60,830 nt of DNA from Planctomycetota bacterium (lineage in GTDB: Bacteria > Planctomycetota > UBA11346): positions 1 to 60,830 of the forward strand of contig REDX01000164.1 of assembly GCA_007695355.1 (NCBI GenBank). Reading direction: 5' to 3'. The position numbers were made by a program, and so were the translations under genes. The first letter of the stretch is position 1. Every line of letters starts with the position of its first letter. This document shows positions 17,921 to 31,549 of the stretch, piece by piece. A model generated the notes under the pieces. That model was not told the DNA's origin, did no database searches, and saw nothing but the letters and a program-made list of their open reading frames with translations.

Positions 17921-18690
17921 CGCACAGCCACTCCCTGGGATCGCATGGCATCCTTAATCGCCCCCACGGTATAGGCGCCAGAGTGAACCATGCTCGCCAC
18001 GAGGGCGGCATCGGCGCCACCAGTGGTAACCGCATCCACCAGGTGCTCTGGCTTGCCGCCGCCACCGGAGGCAATTACCGGAATACCCACCGCATCGGCG
18101 ACGCGGCGGGTAATGGTCAGTTCATAGCCTTCTTTAACCCCGTCGGTGTCGATGGCATTGAGACAGATCTCACCGGCGCCCAGGGCCTCAGCCTCGCGCA
18201 CCCAGGCCACCACATCGCGACCGGTAGCGGTGCGGCCACCATCGATCCAAACCTCATAGCCACTAGGAAACTGGCTGCTTTCACCCACCTGCTTGGCGTC
18301 CACGCCCAGTACCACGCACTGGGCGCCAAAGGCCCGAGCCCCCTCGCGAATCAGCTCAGGGTCGCGCACTGCCGGGGAATTAAGACTCACCTTCTCTGCC
18401 CCCGCCAACAATACCGTCCGCATCTGTTCTACCGAACGAATGCCGCCACCCACCGAAAAGGGGATGAAAATTTCCGCCGCCACCCGAGACACCACGTCGA
18501 TAAAGAGATCGCGCTTTTCGGCGGAAGCTGTAATGTCGTAAAACACTAATTCATCGACGCCCTGCTGATAATAGCTGCGGGCGAAGTCAACCGGGTCACC
18601 AAGATCTACATTGCCTTGGAAACGCACGCCTTTGGTGACTTGGCCAGAGCGCACATCTAGGCACACAATGACGCGCTTGGTGAGAGCCAT
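17917..18690 (-). CDS. hisF: Imidazole glycerol phosphate synthase subunit HisF
   Basis: 257 residues, normal length. HisF uses ammonia from HisH to convert PRFAR to imidazole glycerol phosphate and AICAR, joining histidine and purine synthesis. The TIM-barrel motifs are intact: catalytic Asp12 (VCLDV) and Asp131 (LGVDAK), plus phosphate-binding loops 'VGGGIRS' and 'ASGGGGKP'. No hisH or other his gene is adjacent; it lies between a DUF164-like gene (7 bp upstream) and a secreted-protein gene (4-bp overlap), so the his pathway is dispersed in this genome. Confidence 0.96.
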   Translation of the reverse strand: MALTKRVIVCLDVRSGQVTKGVRFQGNVDLGDPVDFARSYYQQGVDELVFYDITASAEKRDLFIDVVSRVAAEIFIPFSVGGGIRSVEQMRTVLLAGAEKVSLNSPAVRDPELIREGARAFGAQCVVLGVDAKQVGESSQFPSGYEVWIDGGRTATGRDVVAWVREAEALGAGEICLNAIDTDGVKEGYELTITRRVADAVGIPVIASGGGGKPEHLVDAVTTGGADAALVASMVHSGAYTVGAIKDAMRSQGVAVR

Positions 18691-18697
18691 CGCTCCC

Positions 18698-19417
18698 TCA
18701 GCTTTCGTCGCCGACGGCTTCGGTAAGGTAGAGAATGCCGTTGGTCATGGGATCAGTAACCAACTGCCCATTACGGATGCGCTCGCAGTCATTATGGGAG
18801 ATGATCTGCCCCAGGGGGGTGGCCCGTGTCAGGGGGTGAATCGGGATGAGGGGGTGCTTATGCCGGGCCTCAATCAAGCGCTCGTAAACCTCTAGGAACT
18901 TGGCATCACAATTGCGCCGTTTCTCTTGGTAGATGCGCTCAAGCTCTTCGGCTGAAGTTGCCGCATCCGCCGGCTCTTCCAAACCGGCCATAAAGTTGTC
19001 GTATTTGCCTTGAATTTCATCCAGCTTAGCCTGCGCCGCCGCGGCTTGGGCCTGCAGCGCTTCGACTTGGGACCCGAGGCTGGTTAAACTTTCTTGGCGC
19101 AGCTTTTTTTCTGCCTTGGCGTGCTCGACGCCATTGATGCATTCCAAATACTCTTTATTTGTCTTGGCTTCCATCTGTTTGCCGCGCAACTCCTGAATCT
19201 GCGCATCACAGCGTTCGACATCGGCGGTATACTGGCGAATCAAGGCGCCCTGATCGTCAACCTTCTTGGCTGCAGCTTGTTGGAGGCGCTGGAATTTGGC
19301 CAGCGCTGCTTCGGCCTGCTGGCGCTTGCTGTCCCGCCCTTCGCGGGTGGATCGCAGGCGTTGGCGCTGTTCGTTGACCTGATGAAGGTCCAGCAGTTGG
19401 GCGATGGCAGGATGCAT
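18698..19417 (-). CDS. DUF164-type coiled-coil protein with degenerate zinc ribbon
   Basis: 239 residues. About residues 10-165 form a long antiparallel coiled coil, including '[17 protein letters not shown]', a conserved signature of the C4-type zinc-ribbon (DUF164) family. Family members end in a ribbon with two CxxC pairs. Here the tail keeps the final 'NGILYL' where the family has CGRILY, but only one Cys remains in the region (HNDCERI), so zinc binding is probably lost. The start at 19417 has GGAGAA 8 nt upstream. The family is thought to act near nucleic acids or translation but is poorly defined. It heads an operon with hisF. Confidence 0.8.
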   Translation of the reverse strand: MHPAIAQLLDLHQVNEQRQRLRSTREGRDSKRQQAEAALAKFQRLQQAAAKKVDDQGALIRQYTADVERCDAQIQELRGKQMEAKTNKEYLECINGVEHAKAEKKLRQESLTSLGSQVEALQAQAAAAQAKLDEIQGKYDNFMAGLEEPADAATSAEELERIYQEKRRNCDAKFLEVYERLIEARHKHPLIPIHPLTRATPLGQIISHNDCERIRNGQLVTDPMTNGILYLTEAVGDES

Positions 19418-19644
19418 GTGGTATTCTCCGTGGGCTCGGCACCGGGTAACGGCGCCACCCCCGGGCATGACCGCAGCGAGCAGATGGAGCCATCCGGGGG
19501 CAGGGCCACATGGTGTAAGCGGTGGCCGAGTCAGCAAGGGTCTGTTTCCCCTTTGCCACTCAGGCGACGGTGGGCCGTACACCGCCGCCAGACCCTTCGG
19601 GGACCGGGGATGGTCTTTTCAGCATTTCCCCTAGTCTTAAGGCA

Positions 19645-21570
<1,926 letters not shown>

Positions 21571-21576
21571 GCGATT

Positions 21577-22578
21577 ATGGAGCTGCGCTTCCTCGGCACC
21601 TCCGCCGGCACCCCCTCGCGTCATCGCAATGTCAGTTCCCTCGCCCTGCGCCGGGAAGATGGTTTAGTCTGGATCTTCGACTGCGGCGAAGGTACCCAGC
21701 AGCAAATTCTCCGCAGTTCCATTAAGCCCAGCAGCATCGACCGCATTTTCCTTACCCACCTCCACGGTGACCATAGCTATGGCCTCTTCGGCCTCATCTC
21801 GGCCCTTGCCGTACATGGCCGCGGCCGCCGCCCCCTGGCGGTGGTGGGCCCGAAGGGTCTGCGCGACATGCTGACATGCGTCCTACGCTGCTCCCATGCC
21901 CACTTTGCCTTCCCCCTCGAAATTGAGGAAATCGACGGTGCCGACTGGCAGGGCAGTCTCGACGGTTGGCAGATCCAGGCCCGCCCGCTACAGCACCGCG
22001 CCCCCTGCTTTGGCTACGCCCTGCAGGAACCCCCAGGCCTTGGGCGCCTAAATCGAGAACGGGCCGAGGCCCTCGGCATCCCCCCGGGCCCAGAGCGCGG
22101 ACGGCTAGTGCGCGGTGAAAGCATTACCCTCGCCGATGGTCGGCAGATTCACCCGGAGATGGCAGTGGAACCAGCCAAACCTGGCCGACGCATCGTTATC
22201 CTCGGCGACACCAGTGATTCTCGCGCCATCTACGAAGCCGGCGCCGGCGCCGATATCCTCGTCCACGAGGCCACCTTCACCGGCGACCTTGAGGCCAAGG
22301 CCCGGGAATGGGGCCATTCAACCGCAGCGATGGCGGGAGACTGCGCCCGCGATATGGGCGTCGCCCATCTCGTCCTCACCCATTTCTCTTCCCGCTATGG
22401 CGATCACGGCGAGGATTGGCAGCGGGCACGAGCAACCCTCATCGCCGAAGCGGCAGACCGCTGCCCAGGAGTCCATGTGCATGCCGCCGAAGATTTTGCC
22501 ATCGCCAGCTTGGCCCGCCGCGCCGATGCCGAAAGCCAGCCAGCACTCCACTGGCGGCGGGATGAGGCGCAGTCATGA
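21577..22578 (+). CDS. rnz: Ribonuclease Z
   Basis: 333 residues, the usual length of the short bacterial form. This metallo-beta-lactamase nuclease cuts tRNA precursors after the discriminator base to make the 3' end. The zinc motif HLHGDH is at 61-66, preceded by 'DCGEGTQQQ'; further ligands lie in 'LGDTSDS' and 'LTHFSSRY'. Both tRNAs in the window encode CCA, so its main use may be on CCA-less tRNAs or other RNAs. It overlaps the next gene by 4 bp. Confidence 0.93.
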   Translation: MELRFLGTSAGTPSRHRNVSSLALRREDGLVWIFDCGEGTQQQILRSSIKPSSIDRIFLTHLHGDHSYGLFGLISALAVHGRGRRPLAVVGPKGLRDMLTCVLRCSHAHFAFPLEIEEIDGADWQGSLDGWQIQARPLQHRAPCFGYALQEPPGLGRLNRERAEALGIPPGPERGRLVRGESITLADGRQIHPEMAVEPAKPGRRIVILGDTSDSRAIYEAGAGADILVHEATFTGDLEAKAREWGHSTAAMAGDCARDMGVAHLVLTHFSSRYGDHGEDWQRARATLIAEAADRCPGVHVHAAEDFAIASLARRADAESQPALHWRRDEAQS

Positions 22579-23297
22579 GCCGCCGCCTCGATGCCTGGCT
22601 AGCCAGCTGCGGCCTTGGTAGCCGCAGCGAAACCCGCATCCTTATCCGCAAGGGTCAGGTCCAGGTGAATGGTGAAACCACCAAGCAACTAGCCCTGCAG
22701 GTGGGCCCAGATGACTTGATTGAAATCGCTGGCAAGCCAGTGATTCCGCCTCGCAGTATCCCCCTCACCCTGCTGCTGCACAAACCCCTGGGCTATAGCT
22801 GTAGCCATGATGTGCGCGAACAGCCGATTATCGACGATTTACTCACGCAGTGGTCTGGGCATAGCCTCAATAGCGTCGGCCGACTCGATCGAGACACCAG
22901 CGGCCTCCTCGTCCTCACGGATGACGGACAGTTACTGCACCGCCTCATCCACCCCAAGCGCAAGGTGCCCAAGCGCTACCGCATGACCTACCGCGGGACC
23001 CTTGACCCCCGGGCGGTAGAGTTCGTTGCCGCAGGCCTGCAATTGCCGGACGAGGACAAGCCCTGCCTGCCCGCCCGGCTAGAGCTCCAGCAGCCGGGGG
23101 CTGCCACCATGATCCTCCACGAGGGCCGCTACCACCAAGTACGGCGAATGATTCAGGCCCTCGGCGGCGAGGTTGAAACCCTGCACCGCGATGCGGTGGG
23201 CAGCCTCCGCCTCCCCGCAGACCTCGCCCCCGGCGAACTGCGGGAAATCCGCGAGGACGAATTGGCCCTGCTGCAGGGCCTAGACTCCCCAGATTAA
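22575..23297 (+). CDS. rsuA: RsuA/RluB-type pseudouridine synthase
   Basis: 240 residues. An N-terminal S4 RNA-binding domain (about 1-58) is followed by the catalytic domain with 'GRLDRDTSGLLVLT' (nucleophile Asp105) and 'KRYRMTYRG'. The short length and 'EGRYHQVRRM' segment fit the RsuA subfamily, which modifies U516 of 16S rRNA, but RluB, RluE and RluF are close relatives, so the target is inferred. The ATG overlaps the rnz stop, pairing two RNA-maturation enzymes in one transcript. Confidence 0.88.
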   Translation: MSRRLDAWLASCGLGSRSETRILIRKGQVQVNGETTKQLALQVGPDDLIEIAGKPVIPPRSIPLTLLLHKPLGYSCSHDVREQPIIDDLLTQWSGHSLNSVGRLDRDTSGLLVLTDDGQLLHRLIHPKRKVPKRYRMTYRGTLDPRAVEFVAAGLQLPDEDKPCLPARLELQQPGAATMILHEGRYHQVRRMIQALGGEVETLHRDAVGSLRLPADLAPGELREIREDELALLQGLDSPD

Positions 23298-23321
23298 GTC
23301 AGAGACTGGCCACGATGACAA

Positions 23322-23372
23322 GGCTTAAGCGAGATGAGAAGAGCCAGACTGCTGCGCTCTGTCGCTTGAGCC
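23322..23372. other. Nested intergenic hairpin
   Basis: GGCTTAAGCGA (23322-23332) pairs with TCGCTTGAGCC (23362-23372) with one G-T pair, enclosing a shorter AGAGC/GCTCT stem. It lies 25 bp past the rsuA stop and has no T tract, so it could be a weak terminator or a processing site. Confidence 0.45.
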
Positions 23373-23435
23373 AGCCGGAAGTGGTTTAGGCTGCGGCCCA
23401 TTGCCCGGCAACGACGGGTTGGGAAGGATGGCCGC

Positions 23436-24767
23436 ATGGCTCAAAGGACAGCAGGAGGCATTCCACCTGCACAGGGGCGCCAAGCTACTGGTTGGCCATG
23501 GTGGCGTCACTGCGCCCTATGGGTCTGTCTGGTGATAACTGGAAGCATCCTTCAGGCCCAAGAGTCGGTGATTGCTGATCGCGTCGTGCGCTACGTCAAC
23601 GACGAAGTCATCACCCAAAACGAAGTTTGGCAGGAAGTGCGCTCGCGCTTTTTAATCATGCAGCGGGCCGGAGCCGAGATTCCCAGCGAAGAGCGAGCGC
23701 ACCGGGCATTTATCGAAAACCTTCGCCAAGAAACCCTCGAACGCCTCACCGATGAAATGCTCTTGGTGCAGGAAGCCAGGCGTCTGGGCGTACAGTTGGA
23801 CCTCGTCTTTATTCGCCGGCAGGTGCGTGATTTTATCCGCGATAATAATCTCAGCCCCACCGTTGCCCAAGAGGCACGGGAACAGCGCCGGCGCATTCGC
23901 GAGAATCAAATCCATGCCGTGCAGCGCTTTTACGAAAGTCGATCGCCAGCTATTACGCCCAGCGATATCCATCGCTTCTACACCGAAAATCCCGATATCT
24001 TCGCCATGCCGCAGCAGGTTTGGGGACACCGCCTGCTTCTGCGCCCATCCAGCCCCGAAGACCACCGCCGCTATCAGCGGGATCTCATGGCGCTATTGCA
24101 ACGGGTGCAGACCGATCCCCTTCCGGCAGTCGCCGGTGCCATCGAGGATGAACAATTGTCGCAGATTGCCCGCGCCGAGGAGGGCGAACGAACCCAGCTG
24201 CTCACCCAGGCCCTGCGCAGCGTTTTAGAACGCATTCCGGCAGAGGCTCCGGCCCGCACCCGCCAATTAGCCGAACAGCTGCAAGACACCCTCGCCCGGG
24301 GGACGCGCATGCGCGACAGCGCCAGCGTGCGCCACCTCCTCAGCGCCATCGCCGAGGAAGTCAATGCCCTTGAAGATGCGGAAATGAGACTCCAGCGTTT
24401 CATCGAACGCACCCGCGAACATAGCCAGGGGCCCCGCGCCGAGCAGGGCGGAGATCTTGAGTGGCAGGAAATCGGCAGCCAAGACGCCACCATGGAAGAG
24501 TTCCTCTTCGCCACCCCCGTCGGCCAGAGCTCTCAGCCCTTCACCCTTGGTGAGTTCCTCTGCCTCGTATTTGTCCGCGATCGCGTCGATGACACCCTCC
24601 TTGGCCTGCGTGAATCAACCCCACAAATTCGTAGCCACCTCCGTCGTGAGCGCGAGCAGGCGGTTCGACAACGTCTGGTCAGCCAGCTGCGGCGCCGCGC
24701 GCTGATCCGCGATATGGATATTGATATGCGCCTGCCACCGGAATGGTTTATACATGAAGGCTCCTAA
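23436..24767 (+). CDS. SurA-like periplasmic chaperone/PPIase
   Basis: 443 residues. After a signal anchor (about 25-42) comes the SurA N-terminal wording 'VVRYVNDEVITQNEV' (about 50-64) and the helical chaperone domain (to about 185). The following region has parvulin-like pieces (HRLLLRP near 195; FATPVGQSSQPFTLGEFLCLVFV near 350-375), but between them is a charged helical insertion of about 130 residues. Prolyl isomerase activity is therefore uncertain; an outer-membrane-protein chaperone role is more likely. GGAAGG lies 8 nt upstream of the ATG. The next gene begins 3 bp after the stop. Confidence 0.8.
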   Translation: MAQRTAGGIPPAQGRQATGWPWWRHCALWVCLVITGSILQAQESVIADRVVRYVNDEVITQNEVWQEVRSRFLIMQRAGAEIPSEERAHRAFIENLRQETLERLTDEMLLVQEARRLGVQLDLVFIRRQVRDFIRDNNLSPTVAQEAREQRRRIRENQIHAVQRFYESRSPAITPSDIHRFYTENPDIFAMPQQVWGHRLLLRPSSPEDHRRYQRDLMALLQRVQTDPLPAVAGAIEDEQLSQIARAEEGERTQLLTQALRSVLERIPAEAPARTRQLAEQLQDTLARGTRMRDSASVRHLLSAIAEEVNALEDAEMRLQRFIERTREHSQGPRAEQGGDLEWQEIGSQDATMEEFLFATPVGQSSQPFTLGEFLCLVFVRDRVDDTLLGLRESTPQIRSHLRREREQAVRQRLVSQLRRRALIRDMDIDMRLPPEWFIHEGS

Positions 24768-24770
24768 ACC

Positions 24771-26252
24771 TTGCCTCTGATCTTAGAGCCCCATGGCACC
24801 GCCGTGGTGCTTTTAATTGGTGGCGTCCTATTGGCTGTCAGCGTCCTTGCTAGCCGCTTTGCCACCCGTCGTGGTATTCCCCTGGCGCTTCTGTTTCTCT
24901 TTATTGGCATGGCGGCCGGTACCGATGGCATCGGTGGCATCATCTTTGAAGATTACCACCTCACCTTTCGCGTCGGCACGGTTGCCCTAATTCTCATTCT
25001 CTTTGATGGCGGCCTCAATACGCCCCTGCGCAGCCTGCGTACCTCCATCGCCCCGGCTTCCATGCTCGCCACCTTGGGGGTGGTGCTGACCGCTGCCCTC
25101 GTCGCCGCCGCAGCCGCCCTCTCTGGCATGCTGCCCTGGCAGCATGCCATTCTCCTCGGTGCCGTGGTGAGCTCTACCGATGCGGCGGCGGTATTTTCCA
25201 TTCTCCGCTCGTCGAATCTAAATTTACGCAAGCGCACCGCCAGCACGCTAGAGCTGGAATCCGGCGCCAATGACCCCATGGCGGTCATTCTCACCATGGC
25301 CGCCGCCACCGCCATCGCCCAGGATAGCTTCATCGGCTGGGGCTCCCTCTTGGAAGCGGTGGTGCAATTAGCCGTTGGCATGGGCCTAGGCATTGCCGCC
25401 GGCTATGGCTGCTCACACCTCTTGGCCCGGGTACGCTTCATTAGCGGCGGGCTCTATCCCGTACTTACCGTAGCCCTGGCCATGCTCACCTTTGCCATGC
25501 CCAGCCTCATGTGGGGTTCGGGCTTCCTTGCTGTCTACGTAGCGGCAGTGATTATCGGCAATAATCGCCTGCCCCACCGTAGCAGTCTGCGCCGGGTGCA
25601 CGATGCCCTGGCCTGGTTTTCCCAGGTGGGCCTCTTCCTCATGATGGGACTCCTGGTTACCCCCAGCGAACTCTGGCGCATCGCCGGTTGGGGATTATTC
25701 ATCGCCTTCTTCCTTGCCCTGGTGGCCCGTCCCCTCGCCGTTTTCCTGTGCCTGCTGCCCTTCCGCTTTGCCCCCCGCGAAACCCTCTTCCTCGGCTGGG
25801 TGGGACTGCGTGGAGCAGTGCCCATTCTCCTTGCCACCATCCCGGTCCTGCAAGGAGTTGAACACGCCCACTACATTTTCAACGTGGTCTTCTTTATTGT
25901 GGTGATTAATGCGATTATACCCGGCATGACCGTGGGCTGGGCCACTCATCGCCTGGGTCTCAATGTGTCTGCTCCGCCCAATCCGGGGGCGGTTATGGAA
26001 ATTGACGCCCTCTATGATTTAGACAAGGAAGTGCATTCCTTCTTTATCCAGGAAGCCTCCTCTGTGGCCGGCACCCACATCTGCGATATCCCTTGGCCCG
26101 ATGATGCCTCTGCCCTCATGATCGTCCGCGGTCGCGCCCTCATCACCCCCAAGGGCCATACCGAAGTCATGGTAAACGACCACGTTTATGTCCTCTGCAA
26201 TGCCGAAGATCTCGTCTTTTTGCAATTGCTGATGGGCACCCAAGAAGACTAG
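24771..26252 (+). CDS. NhaP2/CvrA-type K+/H+ antiporter
   Basis: 493 residues. About 12 membrane helices (to about 400) contain CPA1 family motifs 'FDGGLNTP', 'SSTDAAAVFS', 'ESGANDPMAV' and 'GLRGAVPI'. A cytoplasmic RCK_C (TrkA-C) domain follows (about 405-493). This layout is that of NhaP2-type antiporters exchanging cytoplasmic K+ for H+ under RCK control. The start is TTG at 24771, with AAGG in the end of the preceding gene; no ATG fits the first helix. Cation preference is inferred from architecture. Confidence 0.88.
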   Translation: MPLILEPHGTAVVLLIGGVLLAVSVLASRFATRRGIPLALLFLFIGMAAGTDGIGGIIFEDYHLTFRVGTVALILILFDGGLNTPLRSLRTSIAPASMLATLGVVLTAALVAAAAALSGMLPWQHAILLGAVVSSTDAAAVFSILRSSNLNLRKRTASTLELESGANDPMAVILTMAAATAIAQDSFIGWGSLLEAVVQLAVGMGLGIAAGYGCSHLLARVRFISGGLYPVLTVALAMLTFAMPSLMWGSGFLAVYVAAVIIGNNRLPHRSSLRRVHDALAWFSQVGLFLMMGLLVTPSELWRIAGWGLFIAFFLALVARPLAVFLCLLPFRFAPRETLFLGWVGLRGAVPILLATIPVLQGVEHAHYIFNVVFFIVVINAIIPGMTVGWATHRLGLNVSAPPNPGAVMEIDALYDLDKEVHSFFIQEASSVAGTHICDIPWPDDASALMIVRGRALITPKGHTEVMVNDHVYVLCNAEDLVFLQLLMGTQED

Positions 26253-26280
26253 CTCTTTGCCGTCGGGTCACCGTCGGGAG

Positions 26281-26298
26281 AATTGGCCAAAGCCAATT
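26281..26298. terminator. Hairpin between convergent nhaP2-type and atpC genes
   Basis: AATTGGC CAAA GCCAATT forms a perfect 7-bp stem between two convergent operons. It lacks a clear T tract, so termination is an inference from position. The rest of 26253-26443 holds no gene. Confidence 0.4.
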
Positions 26299-26443
26299 AC
26301 GGATAGGCGCCGTTCTCAACCATCGCTGCATCCCTAGCGGTAGCCGGCCCAAACAAATCCCGGCAGGCGTGCAATCGCGCATGCCACAATCGCCCTTCGC
26401 CCTGCCTCAGGCCAGCAAAACCCTGCCTTGCGGCCGGCAAATC

Positions 26444-26854
26444 CTAAACCTGCTTGGTCTCAGGCACGGCCTTGCCGGCGCTCTGCAATTGGGTTTTAAG
26501 CCAGTGGGCGCGGGCCTTGGCCTGGGTGAGGGCCATCGGGTCGTCATAGCTGGCGGCATCAAGGGCTAAGAGCTCGTCAATCAGGCGGCCTTCTGACACA
26601 TCGGCAAGCAAGGCGGCAGATTCAGCGAGAATGGTAATCTGATCATCCACCACCTGCAGCACGCCACCATCAACCACGTAGACCACCCGCGGGTGACTGG
26701 CGTGCTCTAAGGTCAACTTGCCGGAGCCCAATTGACAGACCATCGGGGCGTGGCGGGGAAGAATACCGCGCAAGCCATCGTGGGCCGGCAGGATAACGTG
26801 ATCCGCCGGATGGTTAGGGAGCTGGCGCTCGGGAGTGAGGATGGTCACCTGCAT
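26444..26854 (-). CDS. atpC: ATP synthase epsilon subunit
   Basis: 136 residues. The N-terminal beta sandwich is clear (QVTILTPER, GILPRHAPMV, VVDGGVLQV), and the C-terminal helical part is of normal length. The subunit links the gamma rotor to the c ring and restrains ATP hydrolysis. The start at 26854 lies 4 nt after the atpD stop; the frame is open upstream inside atpD, but that part is an Arg/Pro-rich shadow. It is the last gene of the atp operon. Confidence 0.93.
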   Translation of the reverse strand: MQVTILTPERQLPNHPADHVILPAHDGLRGILPRHAPMVCQLGSGKLTLEHASHPRVVYVVDGGVLQVVDDQITILAESAALLADVSEGRLIDELLALDAASYDDPMALTQAKARAHWLKTQLQSAGKAVPETKQV

Positions 26855-26858
26855 GGCT

Positions 26859-28418
<1,560 letters not shown>

Positions 28419-29309
28419 TCACGACATGGCCTCCACGGCACCAACGATTTCGGCAATCTCTTGGGTGATTTTGCCTTGGCGCACCCGGTTATAGGTGCGA
28501 TTGATCGTCTTGAGAATATCGGAGGCAGCATCGGTGGCATTTTTCATCGCCACCCGACGAGCATTGTGTTCACCGGCGGAGGTTTGCAGCAGGGTGCTGA
28601 AAAGGGCGGTCCGCACGGTTTGCGGGATCAGCGCCTCAAGCATTTCCACCGGCGATGGGCTGTAGAAATATTCCGGGCCGATGGCAGGCAGGGTTTCCGC
28701 GGCCATCTCCAAGCTGCCGCCCTGACTGCCTCCACCGGCGGGAAGCAACACCGCAACGCTAGGCTCTTGACGGGCAACATTGATAAAGCGGGGGTAGACC
28801 ACTTCGACACGATCAATCTCGCCGGCGAGGTAGCGTTCCATCAGAGGCTCAATCACTTCAAGGGCCTGACTGTAACGCGGGGCATCCATAATCCCGCCAA
28901 AGCCCTGGGCTGGCTCGTAGCCAAAATAACGCAGGGTCGAATACCCCTTCTTGCCCAGGGAAATGATTTCAACCTCGGCCGCCTGTGCTTCGTGGGCCTT
29001 AATCGTTTCTAGAGCATGGCGCAGAATATTGGCATTAAAGGCACCGCAGAGTCCGCGATCTGAGGTAGCCACCAAAAGCACCACCCGCTTGACCTCGCGG
29101 CTGGCGAGGAGGGGATGCTCTGCGGCCCCTTCACTGGCAGCGCAGTCGCGCACCAGCTTGGCCAGGGCCTCGGCATAGGGCCGAGAGGCGTCAGCTGCCT
29201 CCTGGGCCTTACGCGCCTTGGACGACGCCACCAATTCCATGGTACGCGTTATCTTACGCGTATTGGCGATGGTCTTGCGCCGCTTGAGGAGTTCCTGGGT
29301 ATTGGCCAT
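28419..29309 (-). CDS. atpG: ATP synthase gamma subunit
   Basis: 296 residues, normal length. Terminal helices carry the family signatures: N-terminal 'RRKTIANTRKITRTMELVA' and C-terminal 'NRTYNRVRQGKITQEIAEIVGA'. The central Rossmann-like part has 'SDRGLCGAFN'. This is the central rotor shaft of F1. It lies 45 bp after atpA and 57 bp before atpD. Confidence 0.95.
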   Translation of the reverse strand: MANTQELLKRRKTIANTRKITRTMELVASSKARKAQEAADASRPYAEALAKLVRDCAASEGAAEHPLLASREVKRVVLLVATSDRGLCGAFNANILRHALETIKAHEAQAAEVEIISLGKKGYSTLRYFGYEPAQGFGGIMDAPRYSQALEVIEPLMERYLAGEIDRVEVVYPRFINVARQEPSVAVLLPAGGGSQGGSLEMAAETLPAIGPEYFYSPSPVEMLEALIPQTVRTALFSTLLQTSAGEHNARRVAMKNATDAASDILKTINRTYNRVRQGKITQEIAEIVGAVEAMS

Positions 29310-29354
29310 GAATCTACTTGGGGCTGAGGTGAATGGGGATGGAAGGGCTGGAGA

Positions 29355-30971
29355 TCACGCGATCCCCTGCTCCTGCTTAAAAGCGCTAACAATGCGGGGA
29401 ATGGCCTGCTTGAGGGTGGTGAGACCCTCGTCAGTCAGGGCCTTCTTAGCATTGAGTTCGTCGATTAGCACGTGGAACTCGGCGTGGATGCGTTCGATAA
29501 AGAACTTCTCGAAGGCCAAAACCTGATCCACGGGCAGGCTGTCCAGCATGCCCAGGCCGGCGCCCTGAATGGCGAGCACCTGATCGGCAACTTCCATCGG
29601 GGAACCCTGGCCCTGTTTGAGCAGTTCCACCATGCGTGCGCCGCGATCCAGCTGGCGCTGGGTGGAGGGATCCAACTCGGTGCCGAGCTGGGCGAAGGCT
29701 TCCAACTCGCGGTAAGCAGCGAGGTCCAAGCGCAGGGTGCCGGCAACCTTTTTCATGCCCTTAATTTGAGCCGCACCGCCAACCCGGGACACCGAGATAC
29801 CGACGTCCACCGCCGGCCGCTGACCACCGTTGAAGAGGTCCGGCTGGAGGTAGATCTGGCCATCGGTAATCGAAATCACATTGGTGGGAATATAGGCTGA
29901 AACCTCGCCCTCCTGGGTTTCAATCACCGGGAAGGCGGTCAACGAACCACCGCCGAGGGGATCAGAAAGCTTGGCCGAGCGCTCGAGCAAGCGGGAGTGG
30001 AGATAGAAAACGTCACCAGGGTAGGCTTCACGGCCGGGTGGACGACGCAGCAAAAGCGACATTTCGCGGTAGGCGGCAGCCTGCTTGGAAAGATCGTCAT
30101 AGGCGATAAAGGTGGCAAAGCCACGGCCGCCATCGGCCACCGACTGCAGGCTATAACGGCCATCGCTGCCTAATTCAGGCAGACCATTCGCCCCGTGTTT
30201 CCAGGTATTATACATAAAGTATTCAGCCATGGCGGCGCCAGCATAAGGCGCCAGGAACTGCAGCGGAGCCGGCGCCGAGGCCGGAGCAGAAACGACAATG
30301 GTGTAATCAAGGGCGCCGGTTTTTTCTAGCTCGCGGACGATGCCAGCAACGGTGGACTCTTTCTGGCCGATGGCGACGTAGACGCAGATAACGCCCTTGC
30401 CCTTTTGGTTCATAATGGTGTCAACGCAGATCACGGTTTTGCCGGTCTTGCGGTCGCCGATCACCAATTCGCGCTGACCGCGGCCCACCGGGATCATGGC
30501 ATCAATGCACTTCAGGCCGGTTTGCAGGGGTTCGTGCACGCTCTTACGATCGGCCAAGCCGGGGGCCGGACTCTCAACCTTGCGGGTGCCATCGGCCTTA
30601 ATCGGGCCCTTGCCGTCCAAGGGACGCCCCAGGGGATCCACCACGCGGCCAAGCAGGCCCTGGCCCACCGGCACCTCAAGCACGCGCTGGGTACGCTTGA
30701 CCGTGTCGCCTTCGCTTAAACCCCGGTAGTCGCCCAGGATCACGCTGCCCACGGACTCTTCTTCGAGGTTCAGCGCCAGACCGTAGTTACCGCCAGGAAA
30801 CTCCAGCATCTCGCCGGCCAGGCAGTTACCGAGGCCGGAGATACGGGCGATGCCGTCGCCAACTTGGAGAATGGTGCCCACCTCTTCCACCGCGATATCG
30901 CCGCTGGTGGCGCCAAAGTTGCGCAGCTGTTCCTTAATGACCGCAGTCATCTCATCAGCACGGATTTTCAC
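29355..30971 (-). CDS. atpA: ATP synthase alpha subunit, with insertion
   Basis: 538 residues against about 505-515 usually. The non-catalytic nucleotide site has the P-loop GDRKTGKT and '[13 protein letters not shown]', and the VISIT-type signature appears as '[12 protein letters not shown]'. The added length is an insertion of about 24 residues between 'MAEYFMYN' and '[10 protein letters not shown]'. Alpha and beta both carry lineage-specific insertions in the nucleotide-binding domain. The GTG start has AAGGAG 7 nt upstream and overlaps the atpH stop (GTGA). Confidence 0.96.
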   Translation of the reverse strand: MKIRADEMTAVIKEQLRNFGATSGDIAVEEVGTILQVGDGIARISGLGNCLAGEMLEFPGGNYGLALNLEEESVGSVILGDYRGLSEGDTVKRTQRVLEVPVGQGLLGRVVDPLGRPLDGKGPIKADGTRKVESPAPGLADRKSVHEPLQTGLKCIDAMIPVGRGQRELVIGDRKTGKTVICVDTIMNQKGKGVICVYVAIGQKESTVAGIVRELEKTGALDYTIVVSAPASAPAPLQFLAPYAGAAMAEYFMYNTWKHGANGLPELGSDGRYSLQSVADGGRGFATFIAYDDLSKQAAAYREMSLLLRRPPGREAYPGDVFYLHSRLLERSAKLSDPLGGGSLTAFPVIETQEGEVSAYIPTNVISITDGQIYLQPDLFNGGQRPAVDVGISVSRVGGAAQIKGMKKVAGTLRLDLAAYRELEAFAQLGTELDPSTQRQLDRGARMVELLKQGQGSPMEVADQVLAIQGAGLGMLDSLPVDQVLAFEKFFIERIHAEFHVLIDELNAKKALTDEGLTTLKQAIPRIVSAFKQEQGIA

Positions 30972-31549
30972 GCAGCATCTCCTTCTTCCAATTCTACCAG
31001 CGCCAGGGGGGCGCTGCGGATGGCAGCACGGGCGTCGCGCAGACGTCGGCGCGCGCTGCCATCAATGAGGGTGTCGCCATAACGCAGACTCAGGCCGGCG
31101 ACAAGGCCTTCATCCACCTGCCAGTCGATCCGGGTGCCAAGACCCAAAACCCGCTTTAGGCTGCTTTCCACAGATCGCCGCACGATCTCATCGGCTGGGG
31201 TAGCCGTGGACACCACCACCCGCACAATGCCGAGGCGCTGCTCTTCGAGCAAGACCAGGGTGCGCAAAATAGCCGGCAGCGCTTCTAAGCGTCCGCGGTT
31301 GGCCAAGAGGCAGAGAAAATCCACCAAAAGCGGGCTCAGGCGTTCGGCGAATATGGTGCGCAGGGCTTCGCGAACCTTGGCCCGGGGCCGACCACCACCA
31401 GCAAGGGTGGCGATAAGCTCTGGACTCGCGGCCACCGATTCGGCAAGCATGGCCGCTTCTGCCACCACCGATTCACGCTGGCCGGCTTCCTCTGCGGCCT
31501 CAATGAGGGCGCTGGCGTAGACGTGAGGGACGGTGGCCGGGGTGCTCAT
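30968..31549 (-). CDS. atpH: ATP synthase delta subunit
   Basis: 193 residues. Delta caps F1 and joins the peripheral stalk. The N-terminal helical domain begins '[12 protein letters not shown]', and the C-terminal '[11 protein letters not shown]' segment is typical. It overlaps atpF upstream and atpA downstream by 4 bp each, so translation of the three is coupled. Confidence 0.9.
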   Translation of the reverse strand: MSTPATVPHVYASALIEAAEEAGQRESVVAEAAMLAESVAASPELIATLAGGGRPRAKVREALRTIFAERLSPLLVDFLCLLANRGRLEALPAILRTLVLLEEQRLGIVRVVVSTATPADEIVRRSVESSLKRVLGLGTRIDWQVDEGLVAGLSLRYGDTLIDGSARRRLRDARAAIRSAPLALVELEEGDAA

